A stretch of DNA of 53,820 nt from Shimazuella kribbensis DSM 45090 (lineage in GTDB: Bacteria > Bacillota > Bacilli > Thermoactinomycetales > Thermoactinomycetaceae). Every line of letters begins with the position of its first letter. Within the stretch, counting starts at the first letter, position 1. The translations under genes were made by a program, and so were the position numbers. The notes below the pieces were generated by a model. It did no database searches. It saw nothing but the letters and a program-made list of their open reading frames with translations, and was not told where the DNA came from. The stretch spans positions 1 to 53,820 of the forward strand of contig NZ_ATZF01000001.1 of assembly GCF_000428065.1 (NCBI RefSeq). The letters are read 5' to 3'. Below, piece by piece: positions 1 through 8,681 of the stretch.

Positions 1-98
1 ATCTGCGAAAGAAAACTTGCCGACTGGCAAGCCAAAGGCGCAGACAGAGGCTTAGTTGCCCTTATGCAGATTGGATAATAATTTCATCTGCTATCGCA
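1..98 (+). repeat. three-hairpin repeat, copy 1
   Basis: First of two tandem units with a 98-nt period; both units begin with the same 32 bases. It contains a perfect hairpin CTTGCC-GACT-GGCAAG (16-31), a middle segment with the shared core CAGACAGAG, and a 3' hairpin GCAGAT...ATCTGC (66-71 with 86-91). The 3' stem differs from copy 2 by compensating bases (GC pair instead of GT/AC), which points to selection on structure. I do not recognise the family. The left part may continue beyond the window. Confidence 0.7.
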
Positions 99-196
99 AT
101 CTGCGAAAGAAAACTTGCCGACTGGCAAGCTTTACAAAGTACGGACAGAGACTTTGTAGCACTTATGTAGATAAGATCAATACTTTCTTATCTACC
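99..196 (+). repeat. three-hairpin repeat, copy 2
   Basis: Second unit, directly upstream of the hrcA ribosome binding site. Hairpins: CTTGCC/GGCAAG (114-129), CAAAG/CTTTG (135-139 with 152-156) enclosing GGACAGAG, and a 10-bp stem GTAGATAAGA/TCTTATCTAC (167-176 with 186-195). No T-run follows, so it does not look like a terminator. It would lie in the 5' part of the hrcA mRNA or in the intercistronic region after the preceding gene, which is outside the window. Confidence 0.7.
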
Positions 197-214
197 AAAT
201 TAGGGGGGAGGCAG

Positions 215-1225
215 ATGTTAACTGAGCGGCAAAAAAGAATTCTCTGGGCAATCGTAGACGAATACATCATATCAGCAGAACCTGTTGGATCACGTACTGT
301 TTCCAAGAAGGAAGGGGTAGGATTCAGCCCTGCTACAGTACGTAATGAAATGGCTGATTTAGAAGAGATGGGTTTTTTGGAGCAACCGCATACATCTGCC
401 GGGCGTATTCCTTCAGAAAAAGGATATCGATTTTACGTTGACCATCTACTTGATTCTTCTATTCCGAAAGAGGATGAAAAGGGAGTTTGGACGTTGGATC
501 AAACGAGTGCATTGAAGTTGGAAATGCAACAAATTTCAGCTCGATTGTCACAACTTACCAACTACATGACAATGATTGTGAGTCCTAAAATGATTGAAGG
601 ACATTTAAAACACCTTTCTATTGTTCCGATTTCGGATAATGTAGCAGTTTCAGTTATTGTCAGCGACAAAGGGCAAGTCGAACAGCATCAAATTATTATT
701 CCCGAGACTATATCATCTTCCATGATTGAAGAACTTGTTAATTTGCTTAATTATCGGGTGATTGGTCTTCCATTATCTCAATTGAATAAACTAGCATTAG
801 GACAAATATATGATGATTTGCATCATTTGTTGTATCCAAAACAACACATTCCTACGATGCTGGAACAATTATTTATGTTTGAACATCCGGAACAAATTTT
901 TCTAAGTGGGACAACACGAATGTTGGAACAACCAGAGTTTCGTGATGTTGATAAAGTTCGTGGACTACTTGATCTTGTTGAAGCAAACGAACAAATACTT
1001 CAACTTTTAGAGCCATTGGACTATATGATGCCTGGAGTACAAGTGAGGATTGGGAGTGAAATTTCGCTTCACGGTGTTCAAGGATGTAGCATTATCACTA
1101 CCTCCTTTGAATTAGATGATGAACCAGTTGGAACAATAGGAGTGCTTGGTCCTACAAGAATGGATTATGGTAGAGTGATTTCCCTTATTGAAAGTTTTAC
1201 GAAGTCGATATCCAACCGGAGCTAA
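215..1225 (+). CDS. hrcA: heat-inducible transcription repressor HrcA
   Basis: HrcA represses class I heat-shock operons by binding CIRCE operators, and its activity depends on the GroE chaperonin in B. subtilis. The protein is 336 aa, close to the family length. It has an N-terminal winged helix (starting MLTERQKRILWAIVDEYI, with the recognition region SPATVRNEMADLEEMG near 40-60) followed by a GAF-like middle and dimerisation domain. The ATG is chosen because GGGGGGAG lies just upstream and residue 1 aligns with known HrcA; the frame is open further upstream, but that stretch is repeat sequence. First gene of the hsp70 operon. No CIRCE is visible in the 214 bases before it, so the heat-shock promoter is probably upstream of the window. 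Confidence 0.97.
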   Translation: MLTERQKRILWAIVDEYIISAEPVGSRTVSKKEGVGFSPATVRNEMADLEEMGFLEQPHTSAGRIPSEKGYRFYVDHLLDSSIPKEDEKGVWTLDQTSALKLEMQQISARLSQLTNYMTMIVSPKMIEGHLKHLSIVPISDNVAVSVIVSDKGQVEQHQIIIPETISSSMIEELVNLLNYRVIGLPLSQLNKLALGQIYDDLHHLLYPKQHIPTMLEQLFMFEHPEQIFLSGTTRMLEQPEFRDVDKVRGLLDLVEANEQILQLLEPLDYMMPGVQVRIGSEISLHGVQGCSIITTSFELDDEPVGTIGVLGPTRMDYGRVISLIESFTKSISNRS

Positions 1226-1262
1226 AACTTATGTAGGTAAGAATAATTTGATTTTATCTACC
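1226..1262 (+). repeat. partial copy of the three-hairpin repeat (3' hairpin only)
   Basis: Begins right after the hrcA stop codon. It reads CTTATGTAGGTAAG followed by a loop and TTATCTACC, matching the last hairpin of copies 1-3 with one G-U pair (stem 1233-1240 with 1254-1261). The two upstream hairpins are missing. It lies between hrcA and the chaperonin gene, in the same orientation as the other copies. Confidence 0.5.
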
Positions 1263-1312
1263 AATAATGGATTTGTCCTCGGTCCCCATGAAGGAAAGGG
1301 AGAGAAGGTTCA

Positions 1313-2848
1313 ATGGCAGAAAGTGAGTTTTTTGATGTAGATAGAGTAGATCCCCGTCTATCTGCTCTCCAATCGAATGTGAATGCTGTAAAAACAGTAG
1401 CTTCTGCAGTGGAGACTACTCTTGGACCGAAAGGTTTAGACACTATGCTTGTTGGGGAACGAGGAGAAGTTATTGTTACGAATGATGGAGTAACAATACT
1501 AGATCGAATGCAGGTTGAACATCCAGCCGCCCATATGATTGTAAACGTAGCTCGTGCACAGCAAGATGAAATGGGTGATGGAACAACTACAGCAACACTA
1601 TTAGCTGCGGCTCTTGTGAATGAAGGTGTGAAACAAGTAGCGTTAGGTGTTCCAGTTGTAAAAGTTATTGCGGGAATAAATCGTGGAATACGTTTTGCAC
1701 TCAAAAAAATGAAAGATCGTTCCCGTCAGATTCAACACTTGGATGATGAGTGGTTACAACGAATTGCTTATACTGCAAGTCGCGAGAATGAAGATATTAC
1801 TGTATCCGTAATTGAAGCTGCTCATTTGATTGGGCATGAAAAATTATTAGATAAAAATTTTCGTTTATCTAGCTCTGTTGTTGCGCATCCTCGTGCGGAA
1901 AGTGCAGTCTTTACTGGTGTTTTTGTGAATCGGTCGCGTTTGAATCCCCAAATGCCTAGGGCAAAAGTAGACGCTAGAATATTATTACTAGCCGATTCAC
2001 TTGTTGCAGATACAGTAGATGATGAAGCACTGCGAACAGAATCTGGATTTAAAAAACATGAACGATTTCGTGAACAATTTTTAAAAGCTCTCGAAAATAT
2101 GGTCCATTTGAATGTAGGAATTGTTTTAACTACAGGAAACATAGACCCATTAGCAGAAGATATACTTACGGACTCAGGTGTAATGGTTGTCTCCCATCTC
2201 ACCCAAGATGAAGTATTTCGTGTGTCGGAACATACCCTTTCCAAACCAATCAAACGTAGTAGTCTATTTAAACCATTGGAAGAATTAGAAACCGTACTTG
2301 GCTATGCCTCTATTATTGAAGATGATGGGATTTTAGAACGTGTACTCATTAGTGGTGGAAGAGGAAAGCCATATGCTACGATTTTAGTAAGTGCATCTAC
2401 TGATGAGGTTGTTGAAGAAAGAGAACGTATTTGTAAAGACGCTGCTTCTGCTGTACAGGCCGCTGTAAGAGGGGGGTATGTACCAGGTGGAGGAGCTTTG
2501 GAACTTTCTATTGCCCGTGATGTAGAGCGTTTTCGAGAAAGTATTCAAGGGATGGAGCGTTTTGGAGTATCGGTCGTAGCAGGAGCTTTGGAAAGACCTA
2601 TGACTCAAGTCGTGGCAAATGCTGGTTTTAATCCTCTTGAGAAGATTGAAATGGTGAAAGCATACCAAGTAAAACGTGATTCCGATTCTTTAGGAATTGA
2701 TTGTGATCGTGGTACTATTTCAGATATGATCGAGATGGGTGTAGTTGATCCTTTGCTGGTCAAATATCATGCTCTAAAAGCGGCAGGAGAAGTTGCTACT
2801 GCAGTGTTAAGAATTCATACCGTCGTAAAAATGCGATCAGGTATATAA
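1313..2848 (+). CDS. archaeal-type (group II/III) chaperonin, TCP-1/thermosome family
   Basis: A 511-aa chaperonin of the thermosome/TCP-1 branch, not GroEL. Visible nucleotide-binding motifs are TLGPKGLD (36-43), NDGVTIL (57-63) and GDGTTTAT (88-95), with Asp58 and Asp89 in their expected places. A catalytic-type Asp lies in KDAASAV near 376, then [12 protein letters not shown]. The C-terminal part [16 protein letters not shown]...VDP is typical of the family. The GGM-rich GroEL tail is absent. Archaeal-like chaperonins in hsp70 operons are known from a few Firmicutes such as Carboxydothermus (called group III), which form rings without a GroES partner. Here it sits between hrcA and grpE and is probably co-transcribed with dnaK/dnaJ. 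Start ATG follows an AGGAAAGGGAGAG-type RBS. Function is inferred from family and context. Confidence 0.93.
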   Translation: MAESEFFDVDRVDPRLSALQSNVNAVKTVASAVETTLGPKGLDTMLVGERGEVIVTNDGVTILDRMQVEHPAAHMIVNVARAQQDEMGDGTTTATLLAAALVNEGVKQVALGVPVVKVIAGINRGIRFALKKMKDRSRQIQHLDDEWLQRIAYTASRENEDITVSVIEAAHLIGHEKLLDKNFRLSSSVVAHPRAESAVFTGVFVNRSRLNPQMPRAKVDARILLLADSLVADTVDDEALRTESGFKKHERFREQFLKALENMVHLNVGIVLTTGNIDPLAEDILTDSGVMVVSHLTQDEVFRVSEHTLSKPIKRSSLFKPLEELETVLGYASIIEDDGILERVLISGGRGKPYATILVSASTDEVVEERERICKDAASAVQAAVRGGYVPGGGALELSIARDVERFRESIQGMERFGVSVVAGALERPMTQVVANAGFNPLEKIEMVKAYQVKRDSDSLGIDCDRGTISDMIEMGVVDPLLVKYHALKAAGEVATAVLRIHTVVKMRSGI

Positions 2849-2863
2849 AAAGGAGGGTATAGT

Positions 2864-3430
2864 GTGGAAGAGAAGCAAAAGGTGGATGAGATCGAGGAGA
2901 ATGCTGTACATAATGAAGAAGAATCCTCCCACACTTCACACGATGATATAGAAGCAATTTTCCAAGAGTTAGCATTGGTAAAAGATAAAAATGCTAAACT
3001 GGAGCAAGAGCTTGCAGATTCTAAAAACCAATTGGCAAGATCTATAGCGGATTTAGAAAATGCTCGTCGTCGAGCTCGAAAAGAGAAAGAAGATGCGGTA
3101 AAATATGCATCAGTACCTTTGATTGAATCTCTACTGCCAGTGTTAGATAATTTTGAAAGAGCTTTGGATGCTGCAGAAGATAGAGGAGAAGCAAAGGGTT
3201 TGCTTGATGGAGTGGAGATGGTTTACCGACAGTTGCTTCAAGCTTTGTCAGATTCAGGTCTAAGCCTTGTAGAAGCAGTTGGAATGCCGTTCGATCCTCA
3301 CGTACATAACGCTGTGTTACAAGTAGATTCGGAAGATCATGATGCTGGAACAGTCGTAGAAGAATTGCAATCGGGATATCGTTACCGTGATCGAGTGATT
3401 CGTCCGACGATGGTAAAAGTAAGTACATAG
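2864..3430 (+). CDS. grpE: nucleotide exchange factor GrpE
   Basis: GrpE releases ADP from DnaK and so resets the folding cycle. The 188-aa protein has an acidic N-terminus (about 1-35), a long coiled coil (about 38-85, ending NARRRARKEKEDAVKYAS), the four-helix dimer region (LPVLDNFERALD) and the C-terminal beta domain with GMPFDPHVHNAV and YRDRVIRPTMVKV, all typical. GTG start preceded by AGGAGGGT. It follows the chaperonin by 15 bases, so the two are probably translated from one mRNA. The gene is separated from dnaK by a 310-base gap holding an IS605-like relic. Confidence 0.97.
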   Translation: MEEKQKVDEIEENAVHNEEESSHTSHDDIEAIFQELALVKDKNAKLEQELADSKNQLARSIADLENARRRARKEKEDAVKYASVPLIESLLPVLDNFERALDAAEDRGEAKGLLDGVEMVYRQLLQALSDSGLSLVEAVGMPFDPHVHNAVLQVDSEDHDAGTVVEELQSGYRYRDRVIRPTMVKVST

Positions 3431-3449
3431 GTTCCAAACTTAATAATTA

Positions 3450-3657
3450 GTGTAATGAGGCATTGTTTGGTATCCTTTTAAGGACGCTTGAAACCACAAA
3501 TGTATCGTACTGTTCACGAATTACCAGGCTAAAGTAGGGAGTAAAGTACCGTATACTTCACCGCAGGAACTGCGGGTAGAGCCTGCTAAGAAACTCGGTC
3601 GATAGACCAGTGTTCGCAGGAATCTAACACCTTTATTAGGTGATAGTAGTTCACATA
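3450..3657 (+). mobile_element. TnpB-less IS200/IS605-like relic with omegaRNA-like right end
   Basis: The gap between grpE and dnaK holds a string of hairpins: CCGCAG-GAA-CTGCGG (3561-3575), an outer stem CCTGC/GCAGG (3582-3586 with 3616-3620) around GGTC-GATA-GACC (3597-3608), then AGGAATC followed by CACCT-TTATT-AGGTG (3628-3642) and TAGTTCACAT. This order matches the right end and omegaRNA of IS605-family tnpB elements. It is the same layout as the minus-strand relic near 52.0-52.5 kb (CCGCAGG, a GACY hairpin, GAATC, terminal palindrome, GTTCA/TGTCA). No transposase or TnpB reading frame is present. The left end is uncertain. It is co-oriented with the operon, so it would be part of the dnaK leader. 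Confidence 0.6.
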
Positions 3658-3742
3658 GACAAATTTTTTCTCTAATTAAAGATATATTATTCTGTCAACT
3701 AAGCTATTATATACATAGCAATATTTTAGGAGGGTGTATGCA

Positions 3743-5572
3743 GTGGGTAAGATTATCGGAATTGACTTAGGAACAACAAACTCTTGTGTGGCTTTCATGG
3801 AAGGTTCAGAAGCAGTAGTAATACCAAATGCTGAAGGAGGACGTACCACTCCTTCCATCGTCGGTTTTTCCAAACAGAACGAAAGATTGGTAGGAGAAGC
3901 TGCTAAACGTCAAGCAATTACGAATCCAGAAAATACTGTTATGTCTGTTAAAAGGCATATTGGTACAGGTTATAAAGTTACAGCGGAAGGAAAAGATTAC
4001 ACTCCACAAGAAATTTCTGCAATGATTCTACAAAGACTAAAGCAAGATGCAGAAAGTTATCTTGGTGAGCCAGTAACACAAGCAGTAATCACCGTTCCAG
4101 CTTACTTTAATGATAGCCAACGTCAAGCAACAAAAGACGCTGGAAAAATCGCTGGGCTAGAAGTTATGCGTATCATCAACGAGCCAACTGCAGCTGCATT
4201 GGCATATGGTTTGGAAAAAACAGAAGAAGAAAAGATTTTGGTCTTTGACCTCGGTGGTGGTACCTTTGACGTTTCTATCTTGGAATTAGAAGATAATTTC
4301 TTCCAAGTTATTTCAACAAGTGGAGACAACCATCTCGGTGGAGATGATTTTGACCAAGTGATTATCGATTATTTGGTACAAGAGTTTAAACGCGAAAATG
4401 GCATTGATTTGGCCAATGACAAAATGGCTCTTCAGCGTTTAAAAGACGCTGCTGAAAAAGCGAAGAAGGATCTATCTGGTGTATTAAATACAACGATTTC
4501 TCTTCCTTTCTTGACTATGGATCAGTTTGGTCCAAAACACTTAGAAGTTACCTTGACTCGTGCGAAATTCGAAGAGTTAAGTGCGAATTTGATTGAGCGT
4601 ACCATGATTCCAACTCGTCAAGCTTTAAGTGATGCTGGTTTATCTCCTAGTGAAATCAGTAAAGTTGTGTTAGTTGGTGGATCTACTCGTATTCCAGCAG
4701 TACAAGAAGCAATTAAACGTCTTACAGGTAAAGAGCCAACCAAAGGTGTGAACCCAGATGAAGTAGTAGCAATGGGAGCAGCAATCCAAGGTGGTGTTAT
4801 TACTGGTGATGTAAAAGATGTTGTTTTGGTTGACGTGACACCTCTTTCTTTAGGTATTGAGACAATGGGTGGTGTATTTACCAAAATTATCGATCGTAAT
4901 ACTGCCATTCCTACAGACGGAACCCAAATCTTCTCTACTGCTGCTGATAATCAGACTGCAGTTGACATTCATGTCCTTCAAGGGGAACGTCCAATGGCCA
5001 ATGATAATAAAACACTTGGTCGTTTCCAATTGCACGATATTCCACCAGCACCACGAGGTATACCACAAATCGAAGTAATGTTTAATATCGACGTGAATGG
5101 TATTGTAAATGTTACTGCAAAAGATAAAGCAACCAATAAAAGCCAAGCAATCACCATCCAATCTTCCAGTGGATTGAATGAAAGTGATATCGAAAAAATG
5201 ATTCGCGAAGCAGAAGAAAATGCAGAAGCAGACAAACGCAAAAAAGAGACAGTAGAACTGCGAAACAAGGCTGAACAACTTATATTTACAACAGAAAAAA
5301 CCGTAAAAGAACTTGAAGATAAAGTGGATGCTAGTGAAGTAGAAGCTACAAAAGCTGCAAAAGAAGAAGTTCAAAAAGCATTAGAAGGTAACGATGAAGA
5401 GGCCTTGAAAAAAGCAACAGAAGATTTGGAACAAAAAGTTCAACAGCTCTCCGTAAAATTGTATGAAAAAATGCAACAAGAAGCTGCTGCTCAAGGAGCA
5501 GACGAAGAGCAGACAAACACGGATAGCAATGTAGTAGACGCTGAATTCGAAGAAGTAAAAGACGACAAATAA
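3743..5572 (+). CDS. dnaK: molecular chaperone DnaK (Hsp70)
   Basis: Cytosolic Hsp70, 609 aa. Actin-like ATPase motifs: [13 protein letters not shown] at the N-terminus, [15 protein letters not shown] near 165-180, and [16 protein letters not shown] near 310. These are followed by the linker [15 protein letters not shown], the substrate-binding beta domain, the helical lid (coiled, Lys/Glu-rich) and the tail EFEEVKDDK that binds co-chaperones. GTG at 3743 is preferred: AGGAGGG ends 8 bases upstream and the protein then begins MGKIIGID, as in homologues; the in-frame upstream GTG overlaps the RBS. Works with GrpE (upstream) and DnaJ (downstream). Confidence 0.98.
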   Translation: MGKIIGIDLGTTNSCVAFMEGSEAVVIPNAEGGRTTPSIVGFSKQNERLVGEAAKRQAITNPENTVMSVKRHIGTGYKVTAEGKDYTPQEISAMILQRLKQDAESYLGEPVTQAVITVPAYFNDSQRQATKDAGKIAGLEVMRIINEPTAAALAYGLEKTEEEKILVFDLGGGTFDVSILELEDNFFQVISTSGDNHLGGDDFDQVIIDYLVQEFKRENGIDLANDKMALQRLKDAAEKAKKDLSGVLNTTISLPFLTMDQFGPKHLEVTLTRAKFEELSANLIERTMIPTRQALSDAGLSPSEISKVVLVGGSTRIPAVQEAIKRLTGKEPTKGVNPDEVVAMGAAIQGGVITGDVKDVVLVDVTPLSLGIETMGGVFTKIIDRNTAIPTDGTQIFSTAADNQTAVDIHVLQGERPMANDNKTLGRFQLHDIPPAPRGIPQIEVMFNIDVNGIVNVTAKDKATNKSQAITIQSSSGLNESDIEKMIREAEENAEADKRKKETVELRNKAEQLIFTTEKTVKELEDKVDASEVEATKAAKEEVQKALEGNDEEALKKATEDLEQKVQQLSVKLYEKMQQEAAAQGADEEQTNTDSNVVDAEFEEVKDDK

Positions 5573-5588
5573 TGCACACAATCCTCAT

Positions 5589-5656
5589 GGCCATAGTCGA
5601 AAGGATGCTCGGCTCTGGCCTCCTCCGTTTGTTTTTAATCTCTAGGGAGAAGGAGG
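5589..5656 (+). promoter_or_regulatory. dnaJ leader with two competing structures around the Shine-Dalgarno
   Basis: Between dnaK and dnaJ a hairpin GGCCA...TGGCC (5589-5593 with 5616-5620) can form. Its 3' arm overlaps CCTCCT (5619-5624), which is the exact complement of the dnaJ Shine-Dalgarno AGGAGG (5651-5656). The two pairings are partly exclusive, so this leader could gate DnaJ translation. This is inference from base pairing only. Confidence 0.3.
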
Positions 5657-5663
5657 TGATCTT

Positions 5664-6776
5664 GTGAGCAAACGTGATTACTACGAAGTTTTGGATGTTG
5701 TTCGAACATCTACTGAAGAAGAAATCCGCAAAGCTTATCGAAGGCTTGCTCGCAAATATCATCCTGATGTAAACAAAGAAGCCGATGCCGAAGCCAAATT
5801 TAAAGAAGTAAAAGAAGCTTATGAGGTATTAGGCGATCCACAAAAGAAAGCTCAATATGATCAGTTTGGTCATGCGGACCCAACAGGTGGTATGGGTGGA
5901 GCTGGTTTTAACGGCCAAGACTTTGGTTTTGGTGACATTTTTGATATGTTCTTTGGCGGAGGTCGACGTGCGAATCCGAATGCACCTCGACAGGGAACAG
6001 ATTTAGAAGCTCGCATGCATATTGAGTTCAAGGATGCTATTTTTGGTGCACAAAAAGATATCATTATGGTAAAGGCTGCTGATTGTGATGTTTGTCACGG
6101 AAACGGAGCTCAGCCAGGAAGCAAACCCGAAGTGTGTGCTACATGTCAAGGTAAAGGGCATGTAGAGTCGATTCAAAATACTCCCTTTGGACGTATCGTC
6201 AACCGACATGATTGTCAACAATGTCGTGGAAAAGGAAAAATTATTCGTGACAAATGTTCCAACTGTGGAGGGACAGGGCAAACGAAGAAGAAATTTAAAA
6301 TTCCTGTAACCATTCCAGCCGGTATCTATGATGGAGAACAAATTCGTATCACAGGAGAAGGGAATCCTGGTGTGAATGGTGGACCACCTGGGGACTTATA
6401 CGTTACTGTTTTTGTTCGAAAGCATGACTTTTTCTCAAGAGAAGGTTATGATCTTACTTGCCAGATTCCTTTGACTTTTGTGCAAGCTACTCTTGGAGAT
6501 GAAATTGTTGTTCCTACATTAGATGGCCGCGCAAAGTTGAAGATTCCAGCAGGGACACAGACTGGAACAGAATTCCGACTTAGAGGAAAAGGGGTACCTC
6601 GTGCACGTGGATATGAAGGGGACCTTCGTGTTCAAGTGAAGTTGATCACTCCTATTAAGTTAAATGAAGAACAGAAGCAACTTCTTCGTGATTTTAATCG
6701 ACTTTCTGGGGAATATATACACGAACAGAATGATAACTTTTTTACGAAAATGAAAAAAGCGTTTAAAGGAGAGTAA
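5664..6776 (+). CDS. dnaJ: co-chaperone DnaJ (Hsp40)
   Basis: DnaJ delivers unfolded clients to DnaK and stimulates its ATPase. The 370-aa protein is full-length type I: J domain (1-65) with the HPD motif in [11 protein letters not shown], a Gly/Phe linker (about 70-105), and four zinc-finger repeats [24 protein letters not shown] and CSNCGGTG, followed by the C-terminal beta-sandwich domains and dimerisation tail. GTG start follows GGAGGTGATCTT. Last gene of the hsp70 operon, closed by a terminator immediately after its stop codon. Confidence 0.98.
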   Translation: MSKRDYYEVLDVVRTSTEEEIRKAYRRLARKYHPDVNKEADAEAKFKEVKEAYEVLGDPQKKAQYDQFGHADPTGGMGGAGFNGQDFGFGDIFDMFFGGGRRANPNAPRQGTDLEARMHIEFKDAIFGAQKDIIMVKAADCDVCHGNGAQPGSKPEVCATCQGKGHVESIQNTPFGRIVNRHDCQQCRGKGKIIRDKCSNCGGTGQTKKKFKIPVTIPAGIYDGEQIRITGEGNPGVNGGPPGDLYVTVFVRKHDFFSREGYDLTCQIPLTFVQATLGDEIVVPTLDGRAKLKIPAGTQTGTEFRLRGKGVPRARGYEGDLRVQVKLITPIKLNEEQKQLLRDFNRLSGEYIHEQNDNFFTKMKKAFKGE

Positions 6777-6803
6777 CGGGCGAAAGATGCCCGTTTTCTT
6801 TTT
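6777..6803 (+). terminator. rho-independent terminator of the hsp70 operon
   Basis: CGGGC-GAAAGAT-GCCCG followed by TTTTCTTTTTT, starting at the base after the dnaJ stop codon. Confidence 0.85.
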
Positions 6804-6883
6804 TAGAGAAAAATTTTTTATTAACAAACTCGTATATACTTTTATTTTTTTAAATAATTATTGATTTCTAGGAGGGAATTAAA

Positions 6884-7816
6884 GTGAAGTGGTTAGAAAT
6901 TTCCATACATACACATGAAGAAGCAGTAGAAGCACTCACAGAACGATTGCAAACCATGGGTGCAGGAGGAGTTTCAATAGAAGATTCTGTTACAGTAGAT
7001 CAAACCATTCCAGGGAATTACGGCGAGATTATTGCCTTAAATCCAGCAGATTATCCAGAAGATGGTGTTGTGTTAAAATCGTACTTCTCTGAAGTAGGTC
7101 ATACAGACCAATTAGTGCAGGAAGTAGAGAAATGTTTGTTGGAGTTAAAAGGGTATGGATTAAATATTGGAATAAATAACATACAAACATCTTGGGTAGA
7201 TGATGAAGATTGGGCGAACGCATGGAAAACGTACTACAAACCAACTCGGGTATCAGACCGTTTAGTCATTGTACCGGTCTGGGAGGAATATGTTCTCCAG
7301 GCAGGAGAACTTCCCATTTACTTAGACCCTGGGATGGCTTTTGGGACAGGCACTCACCCGACTACTAGGTTAACATTGCAACTGATGGAGAAGTATCTAA
7401 ATGAAAATCAAAAAGTAATCGATGTTGGATGTGGTAGTGGAATCCTTAGTATTGCAGCCGAGAAGCTAGGGGCAAGTGAAGTGTTAGCCCTTGATTTAGA
7501 TCCAGTCGCTGTGAAAAATGCCCAAGAAAATTGTGAGCAAAATGATACCAAACGTGTGATGGTAAAAGAAGGTAACTTGCTGCAAGGTATAGGGACAACC
7601 TCTCAAGTAATTGTAGCAAATATCTTAGCTGAAATTTTACAACAAATGATGTATGATCTACCCAGAGTACTTGTACCTGGTGGCATATTTATTGGATCAG
7701 GTATCATTGCAAGCAAACAAGAAGATGTAGTAAAAGGTCTTCAAGAAGTTGGTTTATCTGTGATAGAAATAATTACCGAAGAAGATTGGGTAGCTGTTGC
7801 TGCCAAAAAAACTTGA
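6884..7816 (+). CDS. prmA: ribosomal protein L11 methyltransferase PrmA
   Basis: Trimethylates ribosomal protein uL11 using S-adenosylmethionine. The 310-aa length is typical. The N-terminal L11-binding domain is followed by a Rossmann methyltransferase with VIDVGCGSGILSIAAEKLGA (motif I), an acidic motif II (ALDLDPVAV) and the PrmA-type VANILAEIL. GTG start follows GGAGGGAATTAAA. The last residues (KKT) and the TGA stop lie inside a copy of the three-hairpin repeat, so the repeat apparently supplies the C-terminus. Followed by rsmE, as in B. subtilis (yqeT-yqeU). Confidence 0.96.
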   Translation: MKWLEISIHTHEEAVEALTERLQTMGAGGVSIEDSVTVDQTIPGNYGEIIALNPADYPEDGVVLKSYFSEVGHTDQLVQEVEKCLLELKGYGLNIGINNIQTSWVDDEDWANAWKTYYKPTRVSDRLVIVPVWEEYVLQAGELPIYLDPGMAFGTGTHPTTRLTLQLMEKYLNENQKVIDVGCGSGILSIAAEKLGASEVLALDLDPVAVKNAQENCEQNDTKRVMVKEGNLLQGIGTTSQVIVANILAEILQQMMYDLPRVLVPGGIFIGSGIIASKQEDVVKGLQEVGLSVIEIITEEDWVAVAAKKT

Positions 7817-7900
7817 CGAATGGTAAGCCATTTTGAGGCACAGACATAGTCCTAGTAGCCCTTGGGTAGATTAGATAAAATTTATACTTTCTTTTCTACC
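7804..7900 (+). repeat. three-hairpin repeat, copy 3
   Basis: Single copy between prmA and rsmE with the same plan as copies 1-2: CTTGAC-GAAT-GGTAAG (7812-7827; one G-U pair and one mismatch), AGG/CCT (7836-7838 with 7851-7853) enclosing CACAGACATAGT, and GTAGA/TCTAC (7866-7870 with 7895-7899). The middle stem is AGG/CCT where copy 2 has AAG/CTT, a compensating change. The prmA stop codon is the TGA of CTTGAC. Confidence 0.65.
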
Positions 7901-7931
7901 GAAAAAACGGTAAAATGGTGAGGGTTTTTTT

Positions 7932-8681
7932 ATGCAAAGATATTTTATAACTCCTGAGCAAGCAATTGGAGATATGATTCATATAACAGGTGATGATGTT
8001 CATCACATCCGTACAGTCATGCGGAGCAAGCAAGGAGACAAGTTTATTTGTTGTATGCTGGGATCTGATTTTCTCGTTGAGATTGAAGAGATGGAGCCAA
8101 ACGCTATTTTCTGTCGTATCCTTGAGAAATCTCCCTCTTTGGGAGAACCAAAAGTACAAGTAACAGTGGCACAAGGAATGCCCAAAGGTGAAAAATGGGA
8201 TTGGATTCTTCAAAAAGGTACCGAATTAGGAGCTGCCTCCTTTTTTCCTTTCTCCTCTACTCGTACCATTGTAAAAATAGATGATTCGAAAGCGAAAAAG
8301 AAAAGAGAAAGATGGTCGAAAATAGTTAAAGAAGCATCCGAACAATCTCATCGAGGAAGAGTTCCAGTCGTTTCTTTACCAATGAACTGGAAGTCGCTTT
8401 TAGCCGAGGTGCCTCACTATGATCTTGCCCTCATTGCTTATGAAAAAGGTGGACTAGCATTGTCCGCGATAGAGCAATTGCCGGATGCTAAAACTATTCT
8501 TATGATCATTGGTCCAGAAGGCGGATTTTCAGAAGAAGAAATACAAGAAGCCATCGACAAGGGTGTAAAGCCAATTACGCTGGGAAATCGAATTTTACGT
8601 ACGGAAACAGCGGCAATAAGTTTACTTACTTGTCTCATGTTTGTTCATAACGAATTAGGAGGTGACCGAAAAAATGAGTAA
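7932..8681 (+). CDS. rsmE: 16S rRNA (uracil-N3)-methyltransferase RsmE
   Basis: Methylates U1498 (E. coli numbering) of 16S rRNA in the 30S subunit. 249 aa, SPOUT superfamily. A PUA-like N-terminal domain (MQRYFITPEQ...DDVHHIRTVMR) is followed by the knotted methyltransferase core with IIGPEGGFSEEEI and LGNRILRTETAAISLL, which forms the SAM-binding trefoil knot. ATG follows GGTGAGGG. The stop overlaps the start of mtaB by 8 bases, suggesting translational coupling. Confidence 0.96.
   Translation: MQRYFITPEQAIGDMIHITGDDVHHIRTVMRSKQGDKFICCMLGSDFLVEIEEMEPNAIFCRILEKSPSLGEPKVQVTVAQGMPKGEKWDWILQKGTELGAASFFPFSSTRTIVKIDDSKAKKKRERWSKIVKEASEQSHRGRVPVVSLPMNWKSLLAEVPHYDLALIAYEKGGLALSAIEQLPDAKTILMIIGPEGGFSEEEIQEAIDKGVKPITLGNRILRTETAAISLLTCLMFVHNELGGDRKNE

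Noticed and set aside
135-170. Possible CIRCE (HrcA operator) before hrcA
   Set aside because: GTAGCACTTATGTAG only superficially resembles TTAGCACTC-N9-GAGTGCTAA; the second half-site is absent and the bases belong to the three-hairpin repeat.
4850-5374. Long minus-strand frame inside dnaK (174 aa)
   Set aside because: Phe/Cys-rich antisense shadow of a highly conserved gene, with no RBS.
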